64,000 nucleotides of DNA from Eutrigla gurnardus (Eukaryota; Chordata; Actinopteri; Perciformes; Triglidae): positions 10,705,120 through 10,769,119 of the forward strand of contig OY741267.1 in assembly GCA_963514095.1 (NCBI GenBank). Direction: 5' to 3'. Shown in pieces: positions 34,791 to 49,016 of this stretch. Below the pieces are notes generated by a model. It worked only from the letters and a program-made list of their open reading frames with translations. It had not been told where the DNA came from and made no database searches. Position numbers and translations under genes: made by a program. Positions within the stretch are counted from its first letter, which is position 1, and every line of letters starts with the position of its first letter.

Positions 34791-37700
34791 ATTTTTCTCC
34801 GGATGTCCTCTGACATTTGACATTTGATGCTAACTTAACACTATTTTTCTGAGCTTCTTCTCATAAAACATGAAGTTACGTGAGGTTATTTGTCATATTG
34901 TTTTTAATACAATTTGGGTACTTCTAACATCCAGTTCTTCTTTGTTAAATCAGGAAGTGATGACTCGTAGGCTTTTGACCTTTCCATGACCAGAAATACC
35001 ACTAAGCTCAGCTTTTTTTTCTCATGATTTTCATGATTTGCACACAGGTGACATGATGAATCTCACAGCCTACAATGATTAATAGAATATCTGAAGTATC
35101 TGAGTGTTCCTTGAACACCTCATACAGGAAGAAGAATGGATGTTTCCTTGTTTCCATGGAAACAAAATAGCCCAAAATGTCTATAATAATACATTCCCCA
35201 GTAACTTAAAAACAATGTTTTTACCTGTTGTGTCCTGCCTTAAAACATAAAAGTGAAAAGAAACACGTGATGTCAACCTCTAGTATCTTTTGCATAACAA
35301 GCTCGGTTTTTGTAGCTGGACTGTGCAAGCACAATTTCTTCAGTAGCTTCTAAAGCCTTGTTGGTTCAGAGCTTGCCCTGCTTGCATTCCTCTCCAACCA
35401 AACAGAAAAGCTAACAACTAAAAAGTCAAATTTTTCTTTATAAACTCAAGTGGTTTGTAGTTGTATTGTTGCTAGAATGTAACCAAGGCATTGTCAGGTG
35501 GTTGCTAGGGTGTTCTTGGCAGTTCCTAGGTAATTACCATAATCTTGTGCTGAGATAGAAAACATATGAGTTTTATTCACTACAGTCAAAATACAGTAAA
35601 CAAAATGGATTATGAAAGAAAATCTCCTTGTGTCCTCAGCCAAGATTGATAATCTCAAAGCACCATTTTTTTCACTCCCCAAACACAATATGAATTATAT
35701 TCAGATAATTTACAGTATAAAAGCAATCTAGAAGGCATTTCAGAGATTTGTTTTTCCTCATCGAGAATTTACTTGAAATAATTAAATCTAATGACTGTGT
35801 TTCCAGGAAGAAATGTTCCGTTACATGTGGACATGCTCCACTTTGTATTCCCAGAGACCCAGAGTGTTTTCCCAGAGGATGTGAGTCCTCTGAGGACTTG
35901 GCTGCTATTTTTGGAGAGACAATTTGGGAAATTGAATTTTAATTTTCATAAAGAGGTAAATAAATGTTAAAGTGCTTTTTTATGAGGTTCTCTTTTGCTA
36001 GATAAGAGTAATCTCTTCCCTTTTTAAAAAAATCAACTCAGAGCTCACTGCAATATATACCAGAATGACTGAGAATGAGTTTATTTATTGCTTTCTAATC
36101 GTAAAGCTCACTCAGAATCAAACAGTGCTTGTAAAAGCTGTTTTATATTCAGAGGATGTGGAGCTTTCAGTAAACCAAAGCTGTCATATGAGGGTTCATC
36201 AAGTTCATGACAACTCGGACAGGAAAGCAACACAAGATTTATGGCAATCCGTTGGCTCACATCCATTGTAAACGGTGGAAATCACATTTACAACGAGGCA
36301 TGAAAGCAAACCGAGAGGACTACTCGGCGGCTTCTTTTGCTTCAAATTAAACTGGTTTTGTTTGTTTAAAGCCTCAAGTTTGCATGTGGAGGAAGAACGA
36401 GGCTGGCAGCCAACAAACACAATGTATAGTTACAGTTTCTTGAGGTTTTTAAATATTCAATTAGACTTTTGGCCATTAGCCTTGACCGCTTCTCAGGTCA
36501 TCAGTAGAGATTGCTATTGTCAACCCATAATCCTTTAGGAAAAGATGTTGGTTTCGGTTCAAATATGTGCATTTGTTACACACATAACCTAACCTATGTT
36601 ATGAACATGATGTCAGTGACCCATGTTACGTAAATTAAATTAGTAAGTAATAGGTATAGGTAGCGACATTGGAATCACAGTAATAAATGACTGCGTTGTT
36701 AAAAACCAATTGATGTAAATGTTTCTGACTCTCAGGGGCAGTTGTGCTGTGAGCTTATCCACTGTTTTACAGTCCAACCTTTACAGTACTTGTACCGCAG
36801 ATAGCAAGAGGGCTACCAATAACCCTACCTCCAGCTCCCTCTGTCATGTCACCATCGCCTGCAGGTCATATTGCATTGAGTCCAGTGAGCCTCCCATAAA
36901 ATGCCTCTTAAACTTGCTCTTAAGTAACTTCAGAGGAAAGGTATGATAAGAAAAGTTTTCCACTCTGTGACTACATTTTTACACAACTTTTCCTGCTTGT
37001 AAGAGTTCATTGAAGTGATATCACTCTTAACTTGACGCAAGTTTCAAACCCAAGAGGTTTCACTGTTACATCAAATGCTCCGGGTCTGATAGAGATTCCT
37101 CTGAAGTTCAATGTGACTTGTGTCTTATCTTTGGAAAACTCCTGATCAGAATTTATATTGAACTTTTGTCAGTTTGAGCCATTGAGAGTGCCTTTGTAAT
37201 GATGGAAATAATTCATGGGAAAGAAAAAGCAAAAAGAGTAAGTAAGTTGACAAATACATTTAATATATATGTATGAATGTATATATATGTACATACACAT
37301 AAACATGTTTTCTTCCTTCTATTTTTTTCATCGTCACATTAAGTCCAGGAGTGTTTCATTGCCAAAGACAATCCACTTTGACCTCTTCCTCAGGTTTCTG
37401 TAATGCAGCTGTTAGACAAAATGATCCTCATTTTGCTGGTGCATTTCAAAGGGCATCAGCTAAACGCCTTAAATTTAAAAGGTGGTGCAGATTTGTCGAG
37501 GCCACGGAGGGACATTTACCAGGTGACATGGAATCTGCTCTGCTGATGGGGCTAATGGCTTAAATCCTCTTCAGAGGCAAGAGGATGAGAAGAACACGAG
37601 GACATACAGATCCTCTCAAAGGCTGCAAATAATCAGTAATATCCAAATATTGTCGAGCGCTGCAGAAATGCATAATTAAAATATGTAAAGATGTAAATAT

Positions 37701-40182
37701 TGGTTTATTAGAAGTCTAAACACCAGAAGTAGTTAACAGTAGAATACAAGTTCAGTGGAAGTCTTTAGTATTTATCTAAAGTATTTATCTTATTGTCAAC
37801 AGATCCCAAGAAAAGTTGGTCCCTCAATATTTTCTGACTTCATTGGTGACTCTCAGCTTCATGCTCATTGGTTCCTTCTAAAATCCTTAAAAACACATCA
37901 CATAGTTACCGTAGTTCTTAAAATGGCTCAATCATTTCCTTCAACAGCTGGTAGTTTTTTTTTTATCAAAAATGACTCAAAGACAAATAAATACACACAA
38001 ATGAGTGTTAGGGACTATTTTCAGCAAGATTCATCTTCGGTCTTTTAAGAAAGACACAACCAGACAATAGGAAGCAAGCAATTGATTTGATCCCGCAATG
38101 AAGATGCACGTTGGTGTAACACCTTAATGAGAATTAACAAAAATGTGACTTTTCTTTTAACAAAAATGGACACTTATTCATCTGTATTGAATGTCATGAT
38201 CAGTGCAAACAATAGATGTAAAAAAGATTGCATGAAAATGGCATGTTCCTCATATTCGTATCTCTAAATGGGTTATCTTCAAAACAGAGAAGAGAAAAAC
38301 TGTGACCAACCAGCAAGATATCAGGGTTGACAGGAACAATCTGCAGTCAACCCAGTCGGCAGCAACTTATTCTTGTACGTTTCTACAAACCAAGGAATAC
38401 GCTGAATTTCGATGTTGCTAAACCACAATTAAAAAAAATATGCTGCATATCAGCCTGATATCACGCTTGCAGAAACCCACAATGCCACGTGGTTAACATT
38501 GTGAAATGATTACTAAGGTTAAGGCAACAAAGCTACTTAATTATGTTACAAAACTACGTTGCCTGCAACAACATTGCATAAATAACTGCATAAAGAATGC
38601 CAAAATTTACTGGATTCACATGGGGCACAAATTGCTGTCTGCTGGGGGGGATATGCGTCTGCTATCATCATCTAAATCCATCTCTGTATGTAAGGAGTCA
38701 GTATGATGACATGATTTAGTGTTTTTCTAAATGCTTGCTGATAAATTGCAACTTCTAGAAGTGTCGCCTCCTGCTCAGGTGATGGAGTTTGTTCTATGAG
38801 GCGTTTAGATGACAGGAAATGATCCAACATTTTGAAATTATCATATTTTGGGATTGACAATTTACCTGACACCATCTGAACTGCACTAACACTATCCATC
38901 TGGTACCTTTTTAAAAACACACACCAAATATGTCCAAGGCCTGGGCTTGTGCTAATGAAGGAGAGGCCAGGCAGAGGAAAAATAACTCTTGCAGGAAGCA
39001 GCCTTGACTTATAGTCATGAGCTGGACCATTCCGGCCGAAGTTCTCTGCTCTGTTTCTTAGTAAGAGAGAGCATCCAGTCTGTGGAAGTGTATTCACTGG
39101 ATTAAAACAAGGCCACAGGTCACAATACTGCTCCGTAAATGGCACAAAGAGAGGAATGAAACCCTTTAGCTCGTCCAGCTCATTCATGCGTCCACCGAGA
39201 ACTCCCAGCCCGCGGAATCAAGCAGAGCATATTCTACATTGCATGTTTCCTCATAAACAAGCGCTGACTCATGGAGCAGCCTGAAGCTGTGGGTTGTCAG
39301 CAGGTTTAGTATCAGGAACTAAATTCACCCCCCTGCAGGGAAAGATAGAGTCCAGTGAATCAGATCAGTCTACAATTCTCAATTGCTTCTGGAGATAATT
39401 TTAGTAACATGTGGCTGAGAGTCATTTATTTGTTAACAAGTGCAAGCCTTTCCTTTATTTTACCTTCTTTGGGCCACGCAGAACTTATGCTCTTATTTAT
39501 TTATTTCATCTCAGTTAGTGGCTATGTGGAAATTATTTTAAAAATGTCATACAGAAATGAGAGGCCCCCAGTGAACACTGTTCCCATCTCGTCATCGCCT
39601 CTGGGTGGAGTCTGTTGGAGTTGTTGGGCGTGTACTGCCATCTCTAACACTATCTTTTCTTATTTACACTGGGGGGCGACAAAGTGGAACATTCTCAAAG
39701 TTGACACAAAAGAGTGGCTTTCATTGGATAGCTTCTAACAAAACTTCAGTGAAAGACATAATACACACACTTTCCAATAAATCACTGTAGCACTGTATCT
39801 TAGACTTCAGTTTTGACACCAGTGCTCCTTGAGGTCTGAGAAATCTCGGCCTGCGGTCCGTTGAGCCCAGCAGAAACCTAGAGCACGCTGCGGTTTCTAT
39901 TGTTGCTTTTAAGGTGGAAAAAGTCACATATTTTGATGACGTGCGTTTTTGAGTGTAGTGAAGACATAATTGTGGTAAAACGTTAGTCCAATCTACCCTG
40001 TCTGTCCAAATGATTCTTAACCTCACAACCACCTCAGAATTTATTTCCAACTCAATGAAGAAAGTGTAAACCCGCAGTTTAGCTATGCTATCTCTTTAAA
40101 TGTGAAAGTTTGCTTCAGTTTACATTTTGTGACGAAGGGCCCCTTCTTGTTTTCTTTATAGCAACCTTGAGTCTGACGGATG

Positions 40183-40184
<2 letters not shown>
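34791..40184. other. Presumed intron, mostly unique DNA
   Basis: No gene recognised. A piece of a GTTGCTAGGGTG-type fish repeat lies at about 35,492-35,540. The longest open frame of the window, 171 codons on the minus strand at 38,672-39,187, is here; it shows no domain, repeat or signal that I recognise. Stretches near 35,800-35,950, 36,280-36,420 and 37,400-37,700 look like unique, possibly constrained non-coding DNA. Confidence 0.4.

Positions 40185-40215
<31 letters not shown>
40185..40215. repeat. (GT)n microsatellite
   Basis: About 15 GT units, followed by an interrupted tail. It forms a pair with the tract at 40,305-40,378. Confidence 0.93.
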
Positions 40216-40218
<3 letters not shown>

Positions 40219-40304
40219 TGTTTGTTAGCAGAGAGCCAAGCTGTGGGACGGTCAGGGGTCACATATTTCTCAGACACACTGTCCACATCGCTTATTAATA
40301 AACA

Positions 40305-40315
40305 GTGTGTGTGTT

Positions 40316-40378
<63 letters not shown>
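40305..40378. repeat. (GT)n microsatellite
   Basis: About 36 GT units with two early interruptions (TTT and TTGC). The overlapping VCVCVC and HTHTHT frames at 40,083-40,607 are repeat translation. Confidence 0.97.
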
Positions 40379-40379
<1 letters not shown>

Positions 40380-40844
40380 AGCAAATGCGTCAGTGGTGTA
40401 TGTGGCTTTGTGCAGGCCTGGAAACTGCTTATACTGTTTGGTTGTAATCACCTCAACAACACATACACACACAGTCATCCGTCAGCCTCAAGTTTGTACT
40501 TTTATACATGTGAGGACCCCCATGAAATAATGCATTATCTATCCCCTAACCCTGTGGTTCCAGAACATTTTACCACTTTAAGGTCTTTAAGGTTCTGTTG
40601 GATTTAAAGGGGGGATAAAAAGATACATTTAAAATGGTAAAATTATATGTTTTACAATGTTAGAGCATTTTTTCCATCAAATGATGTCTAATCATGTGGT
40701 TATTGAATCAAAATTAATACATTTACTGAGGAAACATTCTAGTAGTTCTAATTCTAATTCCTTGTCATTCAGAGACCATACACACGTGCATAAATATGCA
40801 AGTGTATGTGCAATCATTTATGGAGGAGTCACAATTCATAGGGC

Positions 40845-41205
40845 CTAGTAGAACTCCCTGGGTCTGTTCTAGATCAAACCATTTTAATATAACAGCGTTC
40901 TTGTTAGAACCCCTGGGTGGGTTTTTGATGAAACTCCTGGAATGTCAGGAGAACTCCTTTGGTAGGTTCCTCCATATGGGTTCAGGGTGCAAACTTTACA
41001 ACAAAGAAGGGTTCTCTAGAACCTCTGACAGGGTATTCTGGGTGGAACCTTTCACAGATGGTTCTAGGTATAACCCTTTAAGCTGGGTTCTAGGTAGAAT
41101 CCTCTGAGATCTTTATATAAGGTTTTAGAAAGGAGTCACAAAAGGGTTATCTTTTGAGGACAAGCCAAAATACCCTATATGGTTCTAGTTATCACTTCAA
41201 TAGCT
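40845..41205. repeat. Dispersed repeat built of GGTTCTAGGTAGAACC-type words
   Basis: Imperfect repetition of GGTTCT and AGAACC words about every 30-45 bp: GGTTCTCTAGAACC near 41,010, GGTTCTAGGTATAACC near 41,061, GGTTCTAGGTAGAATCC near 41,088 and GGTTCTAGTTATCAC near 41,181. I know this pattern as a fish dispersed repeat. The ORF 40,796-41,107 lies within it. Confidence 0.65.
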
Positions 41206-42477
41206 CAGAGTGTACAAAGCTATCAGGTTTATCTTACCTCTCTTGCGAGGTATGTATTTCTGTTGTTTTTGTAGGTTAGCAGGTCTGAAGTACAACTCCG
41301 CTCTGCCTTTGTTCACTGAGTGCATTGAATGAAAATCCTTTTCCTAACATCTGTACACTCACTGTTCAAATATTTAGGAATATGAGGTCATTGTTTTTCC
41401 TCTTCCTCTCCACATCACTGCTCGAACTCTCACCTACTGTCACAGTACAAGTGGATCACTCCTATTTTCAGCTCTTCTTCTCTAAACACACTATATGTGC
41501 CTTTGTGTGGCTTCAGTCAGCTCACCCACCATCTTATCTGGCATTCAGAGCCAGATAAGTCACATTTGTGCAGAGTTGAACTGGGGCAAGAAAGACAAGA
41601 CGCCCCCCTCCCCCATCACGTCACAATAAATCAAACAAAACATATTTTCAAAACCAGTATTGACTGGCTAGTTAACAGAAATGAAATTTGACAAACCTGA
41701 AAGACTGACTTTATTCAAGCAAGTTGTGGTTTGAGCACTTGAGAAACTCCAGCCTCATTGGCTTCAAGATCATCTGTCATGGTGGTTGATAGTAATTTTA
41801 AGGATTTGTGATGGAAGACATTTAAAGATTTTGCTAACACAGGAAGTGGAAGGAAGTCTCTCATGATGACATTTACATAGGAAACTCAAAAATGCACCAA
41901 ACACAATTTACTACAGATTTACATGAAGCTTCAGTCCATCATATATATACTGAAAGTTGTTGTGGATTGAAACATTTAAGTTTCATTTCCCTTTGCAGAC
42001 TGATTTGGCTGGTTGACAAACATCTTTTCTATTAGGCCACACAGGACATGGATGCCAGCCAAACAGCGGCCATTTATTGAATTAAATTAAATCAGACTAC
42101 ATTAACAGGGTGGATGAAGCCCTGAAGTTGGCTGTATACTTAAACTGCTATCTATCTATCTGACAATGAAGGTTAGCGCTGAGGCAACAGTTGCTGTTAA
42201 CATTGAAACACGTGGTTTAATGACACGGTAGCGCATAAAACAAAACCACTTGGGGTTAGAAAACTTACTTGTAAGGTATGGACATAACGTCATGTGACTG
42301 TAGTTAAATGCTAAATCACTCACAAGTTTTGGCTTCACATGGGACATGGAGGCTGGTCCACTGAGTAAAAGCCCCTTACAGGACCTTCTCATGGGCATGG
42401 ATGGGTTTAATGAGGGTCATTTGCTTCATTATAACATTGAAATGTAGCAATTTTAATTCTGTCAAAACAGTATCACT
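41206..42477. other. Presumed intron, no gene or element seen
   Basis: Unique-looking AT-rich DNA with a very short TCTA run at about 42,151. The short open frames have no recognisable features. Confidence 0.4.
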
Positions 42478-43012
42478 GTATATATAACCCAGTCTCATTG
42501 AAGCTTTTCTGTACGGGGACAATATTTTTTTGTTACGTTGATCAGCATGAAAGAGATGCCAATGGAAAGTTGATTAGGATCCTATTTTGTGGTTAACACA
42601 CAAATTAAACACACGTAAACATGCAATTGCTAGAGCTAATGATAATATTTAATACATAATGAGTATTAAATATTGATAAAGACTTATATTGGTGGGCAAG
42701 TGCATGGGTCCAACAACAGGACTTCCAACCATGAGACCGGTGTTTGACACCGCATGTCCCAAAGTGTTGTTTTCAAGTGATGCATTTGTTACAGTTTTCC
42801 TCAACCTGACAATGTGGTTTTGTTGCCTAAACCTAACTTTTGTTGTGTTGCCTAAACCTAACTGTTCATAGTTATTTTAAGCACAAACATGTTGTTCAGA
42901 ACCTAAATAAGTGGTGTTGTTCTCTTAACCAAATTTCCTTTTTGTAGCATAATGTCCCAACTGACAGAAAATAAGTCCTGCCGAGCAACAATGGTTGGTA
43001 ACTTGGAGGTCT
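42478..43012 (+). repeat. Dispersed repeat family B, copy 2 (longest)
   Basis: It begins CCCAGTCTCATTGAAGC and contains GTACGGGGACAATA, TTGTTACGTTGATCAGCATG, CGCATGTCCCAAAGTGTTGT and two TGCCTAAACCTAACT units in tandem. It ends near GCATAATGTCCCAACTGACA. 52,370-52,560 repeats its second half. Family unnamed. Confidence 0.6.
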
Positions 43013-45998
43013 AAAAATATCAATCATATTCCCAGCTTTCATCTGTTGGTATTTTCCTTTTGCTTACTGGGAGTAATATCAAACAGCAGTAGCCTCTCAT
43101 TAAATATCTCTTATATATTTGTGTCAACCATTGGGCTGATGAGCTCTTCCTGGTTTAATACAGCACCACTGTTGTAACTGAGTGGACAAATGTCCCTCTG
43201 CTGCCATGAAAGTCACAACTTTTTGAAAAATAGCTCCACTAAGAAAAATGCAACACTTAGAAAAAAATGTCTGTATAGTTGAAATTCAAATATTCCATTT
43301 TTTATTTGTTGCCCCATTGTTTCTCATTTAAGGACGACATACGTATGTGTGGCATTCCTAGCTTCCATATTTGTCTAAAATAAAGAGGAAGACTCATGAT
43401 CTGTTTGCTTTCAACACTGAACTTCCGCTCCACACGGACAAGTCACATATTTACCTCTGTTCATGTTTGTCCAAAGAGCTCTGCTGTATTTCCCCATCTT
43501 ATCTTTTCATTATGTTGTACGGGTCAATACAGATGTCATTGTTCATCCTCACATAATGATGTTACTGTTAGATTTAGGTATAGAGCTGGACTTTGTCATG
43601 AAGATTGCTCAACAGTATGACAAATCCATTGAGCACAATGCAATTTGTGTGAGAGTGAATCTAAAAGTCAAAATGTCCTGGAGACAGAACGGTTGATTTC
43701 CGTTTGATTCCTGCATGTTATCACCTGTTAAAATAGCAATCATTGATAACAACAACCCACAACTTTAGAAGCACACACAAAAAAAAAACAGAATGCATGA
43801 TTATTAGCTTAAACTGGAAAAGTAGACAGTAGTAGTAGTATTACCAGTAGTAACCAGTTGTTCTAAAAAACAAACACACAAGCAGTTTCAAGCAGTAATG
43901 CATCAAAATGTATTCTTTACAGTTTCTCAAATATTAATTTTCTTAGGTCATACATGATAATAAACTGAATATTTTCTTTCAGTTTCACACTGTTAGGCGA
44001 ATCAAAGAAGTCACCCTAAAACTTTGATTGAACAACTATATTTAAAAGCAGCACTCCAGTGGGCTAACTGTGCGCACCATAGCTTAAATTTAGCTTGAGC
44101 TGTGTTTTGCTAAATGTGGATTGGAGATTGGTGGATCGTTTGTGGACTGTGGTTGGCTAACACAGCAGGTATGTTGTCAAGAGAAATTTAAGTAACTAGA
44201 ACTTAGAAAATACTTCTAGGATAGTTCTAGTTGCTTTCAGGATAAAATCAGCATAGACTTTCCAAGCCTTGCCACATACTTGATACTTGTTCTGAAGCTC
44301 TATTTGTACCGTTTGCAATCAGCAGTATCTGGATTAGGTTTTTTATTGTGTGAGGAGCAGGACCAAACACACACCTGAACTCTTGACTTGAAAAAACAAA
44401 GCTTCAGAGACCGAAGGTTTAATGAACCTTGTACATATTTCTTCAAGCCAGATATAGATTGATAGAGCAGGTTTAGAGCTTCTGTCACAGCATCGTCCAT
44501 CAGCACGTGTTTAAAGTTCAGCTGCAGGTTCAGTTGTGGAACTTTAAAGTCCTCACAGCTTGCTTTACTGATACATGTTTAAAGTCTCAATTAACATATC
44601 AATCAATCATCAATGTAAAAAAGAATCTCCTGAACATGTTTACATTGTGGATTTGTCACATAAAGTAGTCTAGATGTCTGAGGCTGCCTTGCACTAATAA
44701 GTATTCATTTCACTTTAAATTTTATTTTTTTTATTTTAAGGAAGATATCAATGAGTTTTATGATGCCAGATAGCACTAACTCCTACACACTGTTCCTTGA
44801 AGTAAAATGTTATCATAACTAATAGAAATGTTACCCAAAGTACAAAAGACCCAGGATGGAAGAAAAACATCAAATTTAAATCTACTGATTTGTTTAAATC
44901 TTTTTTCACTTTTTTGTGTCGCTGAGCAGGAAAAAATATGATGTGCAGGCACGACCAATACTATAAGTCTGAATAACATTGCGCTCCAAAATTAATGTTA
45001 CCTTAAGGCTACAAAACTAATTAGGTAGATATTGGAAAACGTCATTGTTGGACATAAGATAAATACCTACAATTATGTTGAAGCAACAAAAAAAATGTGT
45101 CGAACAACAGTCTTGTGGTTTTGTGCATTTTGTGACTATTTAACACTATTTAACATTAAACTGCCGTGAAACTGGACTGGTGTAAAAAGTTCACCATGTT
45201 TCCTGTTACAGTGTGTAACATCAGATCCAACGGTGCCAACATGTTGCGACAGCTATTAGCCTTCATTACATTTGCGTAACGTCCCTGAGGACTGCAGGGC
45301 AAGTCGCATCATGCCTGTTCACAGTGTCTCACTGTGCTACAGACTGAAGCTCAGTCCCTTGTGGATCATTATGAAGGTCGGTCCACCTCAACTGGTGATG
45401 AGTCTCCAGATCGGACAGCATTGGCATCATTATTATCGATAATAACAGCAGTGAGTTATTCATCACTAACACATTCCAAACAGGAAGGATACAAGTATTG
45501 ATTTAGAAATCATCAAAGCCATGTCTCCAGTTGAGAGATAGTCAGACCTTCTCTGAGGCGAATTGTTCCAGACATAACTGTCAAGTCCAGGCTGCCGTTT
45601 TCAGAAGAGACAGCCAGATTGGGACCATGTAAATACCAAACAGGCCTTGGGGTTCACTGGCAAGCCACTGCCTTCGTCCCTGGCCTCCCCGAGTTTTATC
45701 TTATCTGTCTGAGAAAACAGAGGCGAGGCAGCAAACATATCTAACAAGTCACATCAACCCTGTTGGGATCTGCTACAACTAAACAAGGTCTGCTGTTGTT
45801 GCATTATAGTGCAGGTGACGTTCAAGACCTTCATAGTTGACTGGTAAACATGGCAAGACTGCAAATTAATTTATTGGTTGTCATCAGATTTTTGTCATTT
45901 TCTGTCAACACCTTGATAAAAATCTAAGAATTCTGATATACACTAATATTATTAATATTACACATATTTTAAATGTGAAACTATGGCATTCTTCAGTG
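43013..45998. other. Presumed intron, no gene seen
   Basis: Unique AT-rich DNA with a short AGT run near 43,830. The 45,280-45,720 stretch is more balanced in base composition and could be regulatory. Open frames are short and without features. Confidence 0.4.
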
Positions 45999-46006
45999 GT
46001 TGAAAC

Positions 46007-46446
46007 TAGGGATGGCACGATACCACTTTTTCATGTCCGATACCTTGATTTTGAGTATTTGCCTATTCCAATACAGTCTTTTTCTTAAAACATTGGTCTG
46101 GATTGACTTTGCTTAACCTTACATCTACAAAACATGCTCAAATTGTGAAACAAATATACTATTCCCCTAACAGAAGAAATACATACCCACAACTCAGTTA
46201 TGCAATGCGGCTTTTTATTTAAAGCTTTTCAGACAGAGTTTAACTTTTAGCAGCATGTTTGATTGATCCATATTCTAACAACTGCTAACATATGCTACTG
46301 ACATCTGTTTCGGTGTCAAAGATTTACATGATTAGGTTAATACATTGGATCAGATTTTATAAAATTTTTTCCAATATAGATATTAGAATAATTTTGGCCA
46401 GTTTCGGATTGATTCCGATACCGAGTATTGGATCGGCACATCCCTA
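46007..46446. mobile_element. hAT-like MITE with 8-bp target duplication
   Basis: The left end TAGGGATGGCACGAT pairs with the complement of the right end, TAGGGATGTGCCGAT. The flanks are GTTGAAAC (45,999-46,006) and GTAGAAAC (46,447-46,454), seven of eight bases alike. Subterminal CCGATACC and CGATACCGAGTATTGGATCG are typical of this common fish element. 440 bp, no transposase. Confidence 0.8.
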
Positions 46447-47157
46447 GTAGAAACGGGGCAGTTTGTCAAACATGAAGATTTAGGAGTGAAAACACAAAAA
46501 ATCAAGTCATGATGCAAAAACAGCCAAAACATAAATGTATGATCTTTTAAAAACCTAAGGATAATAGAATATTATGTTCATATTCTTTGTTGAATAAACC
46601 ATTTATTCAAGGTGAGTGACTTTCCATAGACGACCAATTGACATGACCCAGTTACATCAACTGCACAGTGAATTGTGGGCACTTTGCTGAAGCTTGGCAC
46701 CTGTCCGATCACTTAACAGCGCCTAAAAGTGTGACCTGGATGTGTCAGAAAACAACAACAAAATCGTTTCAACATTTTACAGGAGATACAAGGCCAACAG
46801 CTCGGTTTCACCATAAATCAAGATGGAATGACAAAGAATTTCAAGTTTGTGAGTGGAGAGAAGAAATGTTTTTTATTAGAGCTTCAACAGTTTTTACAGT
46901 CAACATAGGCGAGGTGTCAGAAGCATCAGGAACAGAAATCTTACTTTGTTAATTCACCAGATAGGATTTATTTCCAGCACTGATTTGTTTACATAGAGAC
47001 ATTTTCCAACAAATTATGGAGCCACAGTTGTTTTTCATCTCTGGCTCTCCTTTAATTATGGCTGGAAATGTGACAACTGAATTTCACATAAAGTAAAAAT
47101 GTATTTTTTGTTTTTCTCAACATTACTCGAAATTGTATAAAATTCATGAATTCTTAT

Positions 47158-47211
47158 TTTAAGTTGCTTTGGATAAAAACATCTGCTAGATGCCCTAAAT
47201 GTAAATGTAAT
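47158..47211. repeat. 3' tail of a fish SINE/LINE-type retroposon
   Basis: TAAGTTGCTTTGGATAAAAA, CATCTGCTAGATGCCCTAAA and TGTAAATGTAATG closely follow the 3' tail shared by many fish SINEs and their partner LINEs. I see no tRNA-like head upstream, so this is a 5'-truncated or decayed copy. Confidence 0.65.
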
Positions 47212-48258
47212 GAACCAGAAAGATTTTCTGTATGTTAAGTTGGAGCTCAGAGTACTTAACATGCTTGATGTCTGTGCCCATTCAGATGTATTTAGCAAAG
47301 TACCGGCGTCTCATTTTAATATAGTAGGTACTCTGGTTAGGTTTATTAAAAGATCATGGTTTGAGTTAAAATAATAAAGTATGGTAAAGGTATGTCTGTA
47401 AAAGAGATTTTTGTGTAGAACCCATTTTCATTCACATATCTTGAGGTGAGAGAGACCCCTTTGAAAGTGCCGTGTCAGTTTTGTCCCTTGACAAAATTTA
47501 AGCCTATAACTACGCCAAGCTGGCATGGTTGGCACCAATCGATTCCTTGACTATTGTAGATTAATATCTTCTATCTACTAAAGACTTCTGCCTTTGTATT
47601 GCTAACAAGTTACACAAGTTCTTATTTTAACGTTACATTATCATTATAAACATCAAAACAAATTGTGTGGTATTTAGTTAAACCTGGTTTGTACAGAATT
47701 TGTGTTTCATAAAATCCATGGACATCTTTTCAAGTTATTAAGTGAAAAACTTGAATAATAAGAACCTGTTGTTTCCAAGGTCAAGAATTAACTTTATAGC
47801 TCTTAAAAAGTACAGAAATCTACAGACATGGGCCCAGCAGAGCATTCGTATTGAGTGACTTCCCATCCAGACAAACTTCTGCCAGCTTTGCAGACATGGA
47901 GGTCATGTGAGCGTCTGACGAGGAGAGGATTTTGCAGAGAGAAATGCCACTGAATCCACAGAGATGGACGTAATCCTCTTCACTTGTCTGTTTTGTTTTG
48001 TGTGCCATCGGTTTCCTCTGCCGCCAACAAAGCATTCGGAGTGATTTTGTATTCAGAAATAAAGGTCTCGGTAAAAAGCTTCTCAAAGCGCCTCGCTAGC
48101 TTTCATCTCTGCTGAGTGCGTTCTCTGACTCATAAGCAGCAGCTGAACACACAACAACTCTCTGTGGTTGCACCGCACTGATCAATAACCATTTCCAGCT
48201 CAGGACTTTTTCTCAACCTCTGTCAATTTGGAGATTGATCTTCTAAACACCAATGAAC

Positions 48259-48314
48259 GTGTGTGTGTTTGTGTGTGTGCTTACCTATCCCTCTGAATGT
48301 GTGTTAAGCATTAG

Positions 48315-48357
<43 letters not shown>
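48259..48357. repeat. (GT)n microsatellite, two tracts
   Basis: A short interrupted GT run at 48,259-48,281 and a long one of about 20 units at 48,316-48,357, separated by about 35 bp. Confidence 0.93.
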
Positions 48358-49016
48358 CAGCCTGAGGCCAGAATAAGCAGTGGGCAGTCCACTCTGGGTA
48401 ATTAGACTGCACTCCAGAACAAAGCAATGAATTTGTTTAGATCACTTCCTGCTTCATTATTAAATCCAAATCCAGAAGCTAGTCCTACAGTCAAAAAAAT
48501 CTGTTGTGCAGCTTGACCATTTTGAGCCACACAATCAGCTATGCAACATTTTGATTAGTAGAATATCTTAACTTATAACTTATATTTTTTATTATTTTGT
48601 TATACAATACAAATAAAAAATGGCTTCCAAGTATAAAGCAAATTGAAGAGGCTGCCAGATGACCCAGCAGCAACAGCGATTAGTAGAATATCTTGATGAA
48701 TTGCATTGCCTCAGCTCTACTTTTTGTGTTTTCGGGCCAAATGTTAGCATGCTAACACTCTAAGGCAAAATGGTGCGCATGGTAAATCTTTTACCTGCAA
48801 AAATGTCAAATATTGTCGCGTGTTGGCATACCGACATTAGCATTTAGCTCAAAGCAATGCACAAATAAAACAAGTGTGCCGTTTGATAAATTCTGGGTAC
48901 TCTGATCACTGATTCATTCATTAAGAATGAGAAATGAGAATCAATGTTCTGTGGGACATGTATTATTGTCTACCTTGAGCAGCTTCTGGCCAAATTTGAC
49001 ATTTCCCGCTGCGCAA

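Larger units (their letters stand above)
46455..49016. other. Presumed intron, no gene seen
   Basis: Apart from the SINE-type tail and GT tracts listed separately, this is unique AT-rich DNA. The frames at 46,668-46,952 and 47,820-48,086 show no recognisable domain. Confidence 0.4.
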
